Below the pieces are notes generated by a model. It did no database searches, had not been told where the DNA came from, and worked only from the letters and a program-made list of their open reading frames with translations. DNA of 64,000 nucleotides from Effrenium voratum. Its lineage: Eukaryota; Sar; Dinophyceae; Suessiales; Symbiodiniaceae. Below, piece after piece: positions 34,901 through 46,900 of the stretch. Location of the stretch: positions 310,001-374,000 of the forward strand of contig CAUJNA010003774.1 in NCBI GenBank assembly GCA_963377175.1, given 5' to 3'. A program made the position numbers and the translations under genes. Position 1 is the first letter of the stretch. The number at the start of each line of letters is the position of its first letter.

Positions 34901-37900
34901 TGATGCGAAAGTGGAAGATGCAAGACCTCGCAGGGCGAACTGCTCCCACATCAGTTGAAGTCCAGTATTTAATTCACTAGTGCTGCGACAATGAGACCCT
35001 TTAGAGTGGCGTCAACATGTTGCAATGGATTTTGAAGGGCGTGGGCTCACAGTTTGAGCCTGTCAGAGATGCAAAGGCCAAGGCAAGCCGTTTAGCCTTG
35101 CGCGCTTCCATTGGGCGCCGGATGGAGTGCTGAGCAGGCGCACATGACCCCAACATGTTTGAGCTTCAAAGTCTGCGCATGCGTAGCTGAATGCGCTCGT
35201 CACCGACTTGAGGTCAATAGCCCGACCCCCCGCGGCACCAAGGAACACGTTGACAAGTGCTCGAGGAATTGCTGGCTCATGCTACCAACAGCATGCCAAA
35301 GCAAGCGATCAAGTTGTTGTCGGGCGAACTGCATCTCAGGACAGCACTTGCGCTGATGTAATGCGTCATAGAGTGACCTGAGTGTGTCAAGTTCGCATGT
35401 TTCTGGGTCTTCCCTGCGGTCGGGTTCAACACTTTTCACGTGACGCTTCAAAGCATCCGTGGCCGGCACCCGTTGGGCATGAACTCTGTGACCTTGGCAA
35501 CCCCCCCAACACTGCCCCGAGTGGCATCGCCTAGGGCACAGCCTAATGTTGACCTATGATTAATAAATAGGGGGCCCCCCCCCCCCCTGAATGACCATAA
35601 ATAAAGATTAGGGGAGAATTTTCAGGGTCGGGCCTTGTTTAAAGGAGTTTAGTATTGGGCTCAGTTTTTTGGTTTTCGAATACTACTTTAGAATTGGGCC
35701 AATTCAAAAGTAGTATTGGGCATGTTGTTTTTTCTTATTTTGCTTTGGGGGAATACTAGTTTAGAATTGGGCCAATTCTAAAGTAGTATTGAGCCAAGAA
35801 CTTTTGCATGCATTTCATGAGGGTTTGCGTGGGCAGGCATGTATTCCAGGAGGGATTGAGAAGGACATTCATGAGGGGCTGGCATGCATTTCAGGAGGGA
35901 TTGCGAAGGACATTCATGAGGGTTTGCATGGGCTGGCATGTATTCCAAGAGGGATTGAGAAGGACATTCATGAGGGTTTGCGTGGGCAGGCATGCATTCT
36001 AGGAGGGATTGAGAAGGACATTCATGAGGGGTTGCATGGGCAGACATGTATTCCAAGAGGGATTGAGAAGGACATTCATGAGGGTTTGCATGGGCAGGCA
36101 TGTATTCCAAGAGGGATTGAGAAGGAAATTCATGAGGGTTTGCATGGGCTGGCATGCATTCTAGGAGGGATTGAGAAGGACATTCATGAGGGTTTGAGGC
36201 ATGTATTCCAAGAGGGATTGAGAAGGACATTCATGAGGGTTTGCAGGGGCTGGATGTATTCCAAGAGGGATTGAGAAGGACATTCATGAGGGTTTGCATG
36301 GGCAGGCATGCATTCTAGGAGGGATTGAGAAGGACATTCATGAGGGTTTGCATGGGCAGGCATGTATTCCAAGAGGGATTGAGAAGGACATTCATGAGGG
36401 TTTGCATGGATTCAGCATGACATTCACAAGGGGAGGCATGGGTTTGCAGGCATTTCAGCAAGGGTTCAGTGAGCATTAGCTCGGCCAGCATTGCAGCCAT
36501 GTCATCAGTGAGTGAGAATTCATGGCATGAACTTCATGAGTCAGATTTAGATTCAGGGCATGATGCAGATACAGAGCAGGCTGGGCAGGAGGAGGCTGGA
36601 TCAGAGCTGGGGGCTGCAGAGCAGGAGGATGAGAATGCAGCAGTTGATGAGGGTGCATCAGTCCAGCGTTATTGGGCCAACCAGTACACTGCATTAGTGG
36701 GCATGACAAGGAGAATCAGGCATCATGTTGAAGTGCTTAATCTGATTTATCAGTATTTGGGCATTGATGTTGCAGACACATACTGGTGCCTGCATTATGC
36801 AGGCAGTGTGTATCAGTTTGTCCAGCTGGAGAACCCTGCATATTCAGATGCATGGTGCATCTGGGGCTGGGTGATTGAGTATGCAGCAAAAGGCAGCTAC
36901 TATTTTGCGGGTGATGAGATCAAGGAGCTTGAATGTCATGTTGGAGATGTGCCATCAGAACTTGCATCATCAGGCTCAGCACCAGCAGGATCAGACTCAG
37001 CACCATCAGGCTCAGGATTAAATTCAGATGCATCAACCACAACATCCTGTACAGTCCCTCAGCATCCTCATGAGATCAGGTTTGTAGATTAGTTAGGCTC
37101 AGTGCAATGGACATGGCAAGTGTATGACAGAAAAAGGGTTATGGTGGTGTGTGGTGGGTGGTGTGTGGTGGGTGGTGTGTGGTGGGTGGTGTGTGGTGGG
37201 TGGTGTGTGGTGGGTGGTGTGTGGTGGGTGGTGGTGGGTTGGTGGTGCCAGCACCATTCCCTTTCAGCCCTGGCCAAGCCCTGCTAGGATCAGATCTTCA
37301 TCAGGTGCTGCATCCAAAGAAGGATGATGAGGCAAAGAAGCCAATTGGAGAAGGGAAGGATGAGGAAAAGAAAGATGAGTAAGCAATGAGTAGCTGCAAC
37401 CCAGTGTTCTTAGCAGTTGGCATCAGGATTGAGTTGGAAAACATGAAGGTGCATGCGCTGTCATGAGTGGCATGGGGGCAGTGAGCATGGATTCACTTGG
37501 CATCATGTGCATCCAGCATGTGCATGAGCCATTCAATCATCAGCAGCCTTTTGCACCATCAGAGCTTGGAATCAGTTTGTATTTGGAGCCCATTAGCATG
37601 GCCATGAGCATGAAGAAGGTGATGGCATGCCTGGTTGCCATCATTGCAGTGGTATTTGGCATCATCAGTAGCTTGAATCAATTCATGGGGGACAAATTGA
37701 CAATTGCTCATCACTGACAATTGTTAACTATCATGACTGAGGCCAGGGGATTGACATGGAGCACCATCAGTTGATCAATCAGGGAGTGCCTTGGCCACAT
37801 GGGGCATGGCAATGCAGGGAAATTAGCATGGGTGGAGGGTGCACACAAATCAGGTGATGTACTGCTTCATGCTGTATGCATTGTGGAAGATGCATCAGTT

Positions 37901-40900
37901 TGTGGATCATGCAACTTGGAGTCATTAATTAGTTAAGTATGCAAATGTATTTGTTTTGCAATGGCATGCAGGTAGTCACATGAACATTGATGAACATTGT
38001 TCACTGCTCAGGCATGCAACATCAGCAACTCAGCCTGGACATGTGCAAGGAAAGCAGGGTTCATGGAGAAGCGTGCCTGTGTCAGCAATCAGATTCATGA
38101 TTCATGGCATGGAGTTTGCTTGAACCAGGTGTATAGTGTGTGAATGCTTTAAATTCTTGATGAACTTCAGGCATGGACATCGCCTATGGAGGCTTCCATG
38201 ATTTGCAAAGGCATGTGGCACAGGTGCTCAGAGAGCCTCTTGGCTGATGCAAGATAATTACATGAAGCATGATGATGAGCACATGAGGTGATAAGGAACT
38301 AGTTAGTCAGATGTCATCAGCTGTTACTCAGTTAATTACTGGGCTCAGGTATGATGATCAGATGGGGGATTCTGCCATATTGCTGGGCATGATCCAGGGA
38401 TTGCGCCCTACATTTGCACCAGGGATGAGCAGAACCTTGCCAGCATTAGTTTCATTAGGCAATGCTAATTATCAGCAGGCAATGCAGCAGGGCAACCATT
38501 GCAACCAGCATGGCAACACATGATTGGCTTTATTCATTCCAGCCAAGGGGATTACTATGAGGCAGAATGGGATTTGGCAATTCGTGCAGCATTGCTGGAT
38601 GCAAAGCTGCAGGCCCAGCAGCTTTGAGTAACTAATGAAATGACAGTTCATGAAGCAAAATTCTAATTAAGTTGCATGATGATTGGACTTGTTGTTTTCA
38701 ACTAAGGTATCAGCAGCTGATTCGCAAGGTATGTGGGATGAAGGACTATGTGGCACATGATAAAGAGCAGTTCATCAGGAAGAATGCCAACAGGAAGGAA
38801 TGGCAACAGGAGCAATTCCATCCAGAGCATTGGATTAATTAGTAAACAAATGATTACATGAGTGCTTGAAACTAGCAAGTGTTTGAGATGTGCTGAGGAT
38901 CAGGATGCTGCTTCCATCATGGGCATGTGCCCCCCATGGAGCAAGCTCATCAAGGCATACCAGGCCATTGATGCCAGGATGCAGCAGCTGGTGTGCCTTG
39001 GAAGTTTCAATCCAGAATCAGCAATCAAAGAACTGTTAGCTTGTGAGTGCATGATGTGATATCCAAGTGCATCATTGATTAAGGAAGCTCTATGAGCACT
39101 ACAATCAGCAAATGGATCAGTGGGAAATGGACATTCCATTGCAGCCCATGTGGTCATTCCAAAGGGAGATGACCAAGATCGACAAGATGTGCCTCAGCAA
39201 GCAAGCATTTGATGAGTTTGATGAATTATCAATCAACAGACCCAGCAAGCAATCAGCAGGATACATAGTTAACAAACATCAGCTCTTGACCATCAGCAAG
39301 CAACATACATGTGAATAGTGTGCAAATGAGGATCCAGGAAAGCGAGGATAAGAAAGGGAGCCTTGGAGAATTAGTTGAGTCAAGGTAGAAGTCATCAGCA
39401 TCAATGTGCATGCACACTTTGGACTTAAGGCAGAAATGCATCAAGGGCATGTTCTAAGCCTGATGCAGCCAGGAAGATGTGACTTGACAGCACATGATGA
39501 ATGCAAGTGCAATGGAAGGGGACATTGGTTACTTGTTTGGGTGTGCAATGCAAGGCGCCATTCATCAGCTGGTATGGCACAAGCGGGTAAGGCGCAGTGC
39601 CTTGCAAGCAATAGATGGGCAGTTGCATGGCCATCAGCAAGCATGCAGTTAATCAAGGGCAGTGGCAGCACAACTAGCCTACAATCCAAGGTGCTGGACC
39701 AGCTGCTGATGGCCTGGCATGAGGTTTTTGATCAGAGGCTATGAGCCCTGGAGCAAAAAGGATGCAAGGCATCATGAGTGATTCAGGGCATCATGTTTGG
39801 CACTCAAGGCATCATGAGTGGAAATCAAGGCAATCAGGCAGTCAAGGGTTCATGGTCATGAGGGACATCAAGAGCCAATGACACCATGCATGTTGGGCTG
39901 CTCAAACTGCAATGCAGTTGCACACCATATTCAAGTTCAGCTATTGCATTAGGAGCAGCAGCATGATTAGGCTGCTCAAGCTGCAATGCAGTTTCACACC
40001 ATATTCAAGTTCAGCTAATGCATTAGGAGCAGCAGCATGATTAGTTACTAAACCATTGCTCAGGAATCCAAACCAAAAGGCAGGCAACTTATTAGGAGAC
40101 ATAGAGCATTTTAGCATGGGTGGCCATGAAGAAGAGCATGGGCAAGGATGATGAGGACCGGGCACAGGGAGGGGAGAAGGGATGGGAAGCTGAGATGATG
40201 CATGGTTGATTGATTCATTAATTATGCATGGTAGCCATTGACACCCAAGCTCAAATCAACTTAGAAGCCATGATCGAGGGCAATGAGCCATACTGGGAGC
40301 TCAAGAAGCCATATTCAGCATGGATCCAGTGTGCTACATCAGAATGTCATGGGTGGACTTGGGCGAGGAAGTGGCATCAAAGAAACCCATACTGCTGGGT
40401 ATGCAGGAAGCCTTGGATTGAGAGCTGGATACAGATTGGATTCCAAGTGTGGGAATTCAATTGATCAGATCCATAATGGATGCAAAAAATGGTCTGCAAA
40501 AGAGGGGCAGCATTGCTTGCATGAGCTGTGATTGCATGAAGGAAATTTGGCATGATTCCTTGCCTGTGCAGGAAGATGAGGCTGCAACCATCAGCCAGCA
40601 GGATGAGGCCTGGATTGAAGGGATCGAGGGTATTGATACAAAAGAAAGGAAACTGGATGACCATGAATAAAGATAATTGAGGGGATCATATTTCTTTGAA
40701 GAGGGAATGTGGTTAGCATTATTCATGGTCTGGTTATTATTTAGTGCCTCAGGGTTCATGGGGGGTACTCTTGCTGCCAGGGTCAATGTGTTGATGTCTC
40801 ATCTAGAATCAAGTGTGGGATGAGCCAAGTGGAATGGAAAGCTTGACCATGAATAAAGATAAGAGGATCAAATAAGTAATTCATCAATTCCATGTGATAA

Positions 40901-43900
40901 TTTGAATGAGCAAATCTGATTGGCAGGTGCTGGATGAGAAGCAGGAGGATGCTGGAAACATGAGCCAGCAGGATGAGGCATGGATTGGTACAAATGAAAG
41001 GGAACTGGATGACCCTAAATAAAGATAAGGGGATCAGATGTATTTTTTGATGGGGGAATCTGGTTAGCATTATTCATGGTCTGGATATTATTTAGTGCCC
41101 CAGGGTTCAGGGAGGGTAATTACCCTTGCTGCCAGGGCAATGTGTTGATGTCTCATCTAGAATCAAGTGTGGGATGAGCCAAGTGGAATGGAAAGCTTGA
41201 CCATGAATAAAGATAAGAGGATCAGATAAGTAATTCATCAATTCCGATTGGCAGGTGCTGGATGAGAAGCAGGAGGATGCTGGAAACATGAGCCAGCAGG
41301 ATGAGGCCTGGATTGGTACAAATGAAAGGGAACTGGATGACCATGAATAAAGATAAGGGGATCAGATCTATTTTTTGATGGGGGAATCTGGTTAGCATTA
41401 TTCATGGTCTGGTTATTATTTAGTGCCTCAGGGTTCATGGGGGGTACTCTTGCTGCCAGGGTCAATGTGTTGATGTCTCATCTAGAATCAAGTGTGGGAT
41501 GAGCCAAGTGGAATGGAAAGCTTGACCATGAATAAAGATAAGAGGATCAGATAAGTAATTCATCAATTCCGATTGGCAGGTGCTGGATGAGAAGCAGGAG
41601 GATGCTGGAAACATGAGCCAGCAGGATGAGGCCTGGATTGGTACAAATGAAAGGGAACTGGATGACCCTGAAGAAAGATAAGGGGATCAGATCTACTTTT
41701 TGATGGGGGAATCTGGTTAGCATTATTCATGGTCTGGTTATTATTTAGTGCCTCAGGGTTCATGGGGGGTACTCTTGCTGCCAGGGTCAATGTGTTGATT
41801 TTGATGGTTTTTTAAAAGGAATTTTAAAAGAAAGGGATCCCATAAGTTTGTGGATTTGGGATACATCTAGAATCAAGTGTGGGATGAGCCAAGTGGAATG
41901 GAAAGCTTGACCATGAATAAAGATAAGGGGATCAGATCTATTTTTTGATGGGGGAATCTGGTTAGCATTATTCATGGTCTGGTTATTATTTAGTGCCTCA
42001 GGGTTCAGGGGGGGTACTCTTGCTGCCAGGGTCAATGTGTTGATGTCTCATCTAGAACCAAGTGTGGGATGAGCCAAGTGGAATGGAAAGCTTGACCATG
42101 AATAAAGATAAGAGGATCAGATAAGTAATTCATCAATTCCATGTGATAATTTGAATGAGCAAATCTGATTGGCAGGTGCTGGATGAGAAGCAGGAGGATG
42201 CTGGAAACATGAGCCAGCAGGATGAGGCCTGGATTGGTACAAATGAAAGGAAACTGGATGACCCTGAATAGAGATAATTGAGGGGATCATATTTCTTTGA
42301 AGAGGGAATGTGGTTCGCATTATTCATGGTCTGGTTATTATTTAGTGCCTCAGGGTTCATGGGGGGTACTCTTGCTGCCAGGGTCAATGTGTTGATTTTG
42401 ATTTTTTAAAAGGAATTTTACAAGAAAGGGATCCCATAAGTTTGTGGGTTTGGGATAACTCTAGAATCAAGTGTGGGATGAGCCAAGTGGAATGGAAAGC
42501 TTGACCATGAATAAAGATAAGGGGATCAGATCTATTTTTTGATGGGGGAATCTGGTTAGCATTATTCATGGTCTGGTGATTATTTAGTGCCTCAGGGTTC
42601 AGGGGGGGTACTCTTGCTGAGGTCTTGGTGTTGATTTTGGAGGTTTTTTAAAAGGAATTTTAAAAGAAAGGGATCCCAAAGTTTGTGATTTATGGGATAC
42701 AGTAGAATCAAGTGTGGGGATGAGCCAAGTGGAAACAAAAATGGAAAGCTTGACCATAGAGTAAAGATAAGGGGGTCAAAGTCTATTTTTTGATGGGGGG
42801 AATCTGGTTAGCATTATTCATGGTCTGGTTATTGTTTAGTGCCTCAGGGTTCATGGGGGGTACTCTTGCTGCCAGGGTCAATGTGTTGATTTTGAATGTT
42901 TTTCAAAAGGAATTTTAAAAGAAAGGGATCCCATAAGTTTGTGGATTTGGGATACATCTAGAATCAAGTGTGGGATGAGCCAAGTGGAATGGAACGCTTG
43001 ACCATGAATAGAGATAAGGGGATCATGTCTATTTTTTTGATGGGGGAATCTGGTTAGCATTATTCATGGTCTGGTTAGTATTTAGTGTCAGCCATTCTGG
43101 CCAGGCAGCTGCAATCCTCCAGAATGCAAAAGATCAAGCAGAAAGGATCAAGGCAATCAGCAACTGAGAAAGCGGTTATCAGACAATTTTAAGACACCAG
43201 ATAGGAGGACATCTGCATGCGCATCACCACCAGCCACCAGCAATGCATCACCACAAAGCAGCGGCTCCAAGAAGCAATTTAGCATCAAGAAGTTCTTTGG
43301 ATCAAAGGATGACCAAGATTCACAGAGCCCAGTGTTGGATTCAGTTCAAGGAGCCAGGAGGCATCAGCATTCAAAAGCAATGCAGGCTTTGATGGAAGAA
43401 AAGAAAAAGTAGGCAGAGGCAACAAAAGCCTTGATGAGTGTTGATGAGGCAGCTAGCAAAGCAATACAAATGAAGCTTCTCAAATCAAGAGCAGGAAGGC
43501 CAGAAGGCAAGAGCATCCAGAGGTCATCAAACAGAGCATTAGAAGGAGCAAAAAGGAGGAAGCTCGAATTTGTGGCATTTGAAAAGATGAGGATTGCAGA
43601 AGAAGTTGATAAGAGGAAGCAATCCCATGCATCAGAAAGCTGTTTGTGGACTGAGATGAGGAAGTTGTATGGCATCCCAGCTCAGAGGGTGAAGGACATC
43701 TACAGCAAGAAAGATGAGTTGACTCACATTGTGAAGAAGAACAAGCTTGGATCAGGGAGAGGCTCAGCAAAGGGGATAAAGAGGAGGAAATCATCAGCAT
43801 GCATCAGATCAACAGGTGGTGGGAGAAAGAGGGAGTATGAAGATCAGATCCAGAGATTGAGGAAGTGGGTTGCATTGGAAAGAAGCAATGGGCATCATCT

Positions 43901-46900
43901 GAGCAAAAGGGAGTTATTAGATTATTAGAAGAGTTTTGTTGCTATCTCACAGAGCATGCCCAGGAGTGCATGAAGAGAACACAGGATGGCGAGAGTGCAT
44001 CAGGCTCCATCAGCTCCCTTACCATGCAGGCCAGATCAGCACAATGGAAAAGAGAAGCAGAAGCTGCTATCAAGAGAAGGGATAAGCTATTGGATAGCAG
44101 AACCACATATGGCCGCAATTACACATCAATGTTGATCGGTTGGATCAATGCAAAATTCATGCAGAAGGAGCTCAGCCACAAGATCAGTGCCCTTGAGAGC
44201 AGAGCAAGAGCACAATTGACATGGCAAGGCATTGATCGCATCCTGTATTTGATGGGCGCTGCAGATGAAAAGAAGCTTCAGGAATCAGGCATCATTGCCA
44301 ACCCATCCCAGGTCATCAGCAACAGGCACAACATGTGCATCACAATGAGCGATCAAGTCCCTGTATGGGCCAAAGCTGCATACCAAGATGATATTCAGTG
44401 AGCAGGAGCTGACAGGAATGAGGTATGATGACAAGGTGAATTTCAAAGAAATCAGAAAGGAGATTGAGTCAGCCCAGCAGGTGATGAAGATGAGACAGGA
44501 GCAAGTGATAACATCAGCTGAGGGAGAGGGAAAAGATGATAAGCAGGAATGAAGCTGTCTCATCACAACCCTCATGAGGAGAAGTTTAGAATCACATATG
44601 AAGCCAGACAAAAGATCTATGGGCTGGTGGATGGAGAATTGACAGGTGAGGTGGCATGTGGGCTATTAGTATTTGCAGGACCACATCAGCGCCTTAGCAA
44701 TCTGGATAAAGATGGAAAGTATAAAGAAGATGATGAGTTTGAGGTGGGGGGAACCACCATCATTCACAGCAAAGGACATCAGTGCAGATCAATGAAATCA
44801 ATTGTCAATCTTCGCAATGAGGAGCCAGAGTTGTTTAGCAAGACCATCATCATGTCCCAACCCAGTGGCAATGTGGATGGAGTTCTGATGAAGTGGATTG
44901 CCATGGAGCAAGGAGAGAAGGAAGTATGTGGCATCAACATCAAGGACTCATTCAGTGCAAATTTTGCAGATGCAACAATGCAAGCAGAGCACATCCTGAA
45001 TCAGGCACCTGCATACATTTTGGGCCACATGACAGCACAACTTCAGGTTACAGACACTGATTGCAGCAGAGCATGGAAAAGATATTTCACCCATGAGCTG
45101 GATAGGATGAGGGTCCAATTCAAGAGGAAGCATGGATCAGACCAGGGCTTCAGCATTGGATATCCAGAGATCATCAGGGCTTCAATAGCTAGTCAGGATT
45201 ATATGGCAGTCCTCAATGAGAAGACCAACTGGGTAGTATCAGGTGCCAAGAGGAATGGTTTGATTGCCTACCAGATCAAGGAAGGAAAGATGGTCCCAAT
45301 CAAAGGTGAGATGGGCACCAGCAGGATCCCAGCAGATTGGTGGGAGCATAGGCACTCATGGTTGGATGAATCAGGGAGGCCATTGACTCCTGACTTTTCC
45401 ATCAGCAACGATGCAGCAGCCATCACTGACTTGATAGAATGGTCCAACTGCCATCCTGAACCTGATCAAGAAGGAGATGATCAGACAGATGAGCACCAGA
45501 AGAAGAAGGAAGGACAGGATCCTGTGAAGGATGAGAAGCTAGATGGACATTGTGCATGAGCTCAATGAAGAGATGATACTGCCCATGCAGAACTCCCTAT
45601 TCCTCAGGATGAGCCCCAAGTTGAGGAGGCAGTTCTACAGGAGAGGAATGCTTGAGTCGACATGGGCCACCATCATGAAAGACCATGAGAAAGCAAGGAT
45701 TAAACCAGTGCACAGATCCTTGATCAGGATATCAGCCAGGAAGCATATGAGCAAAAAGCTATTAGACAGCATGAGCAAAAAAGAGGCACTGGAACAGATT
45801 GTGGCCAAGAGCACAAATAAGAAGAGGATTGGCAAGGTATTGCTGAAGAGCTCAATGCTAGCAAAAATGAAGAAGAAGAAGCTTAGCATTGCAAGCAAGC
45901 CATCAGCAAGCTCAAAGCCAAGCATGATAGCAAAGCCATCAGTGAAGAAGAAGGCAGATAAGAAGGCAGTGATGAAGAAGGAGGCTGAGAAGTCAAGCAA
46001 ATTGGAGTTCAAGGCTATGAAGAAGGACATCCCAGCAAAGAAAAGTGATGATGCAATTGGTGATGAGCTCCATGATTGGATTGGGAAGGGTGTGAGAGTG
46101 GTATCAGAAAAGGCAGGCCCCTTGAAGTATGGAAGATCAGGGAGTGTGTCCAATGTCAAGGATGGCACAGCAAGCATCATGACAGAGAAGGGTGTCATTA
46201 GCACACAGATGGAGTTCCTGATGCTGGAAGATGCAACATGGAAGAAACCCAGAGCATACAGGACCTTTCAGTATATCACAAGGGCATCATTGCAAAGCAT
46301 GCTGCAAGCAATAGAGCCATTTGTTGATACAACATACCCCTTGCTTGGGATAGATGCAGACACATACCTGGAAGATCAGCACATTGTATTGGCATGGGCA
46401 TGGATGCAGTGGCAATTGAACATTCCTGCAGTGCTTGGATCCAGCATTGATGGGAAAGCTGACTGTGAACATGACTGAGATGGATGAGGCTGGCTATGAG
46501 TTGGTCAAGGGGCAAATCCTGGACTGTGCATCAGGTGTTGATACTTTGTGCGTCCCAATCCCTGCCCATGGAGCGCCCAAGCATTGGACCCTATTGGTGA
46601 AGAAAGGGGATCAGTGGCATTACTATGACACCTTGGAAGGTGGACATCCTGAATGCCTGAAGTATGCCCATGAGATTGTGAAGCTGTTTGAAGGAGAGAA
46701 TGCAGCAAATATCAAACTGGAATGCAGGAACCATGTTCGCCAGAAAGGAGCTGATTGTGGATATTTTGTCATTGCATACATGGAGATTGAGGCATGCACC
46801 CATGTTGAAGGCCCAGCATCTAGGGGATGGCCAATGGCAATCAAGGAGGAATGGCAGATCAGAATGCAGAAGATGAAGAAGGTATTGAGCACAGAATCCA

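Noticed and set aside
35789..36274. 161-codon frame of 18-residue repeats
   Set aside because: It is a 54-bp minisatellite whose unit is a multiple of three, so both strands stay open. No start context or flanking domain.
41238..42387. Repeated minus-strand frames beginning MTLAARVPPMNPEALNN
   Set aside because: The same frame recurs in every 325-bp satellite unit; it is repeat-derived and antisense to the ORF fragment that seeded the unit.
44395..44405. Programmed ribosomal frameshift site in the transposase
   Set aside because: No heptameric slippery sequence or stable downstream pseudoknot could be recognised by eye; simple indels explain the shift equally well.
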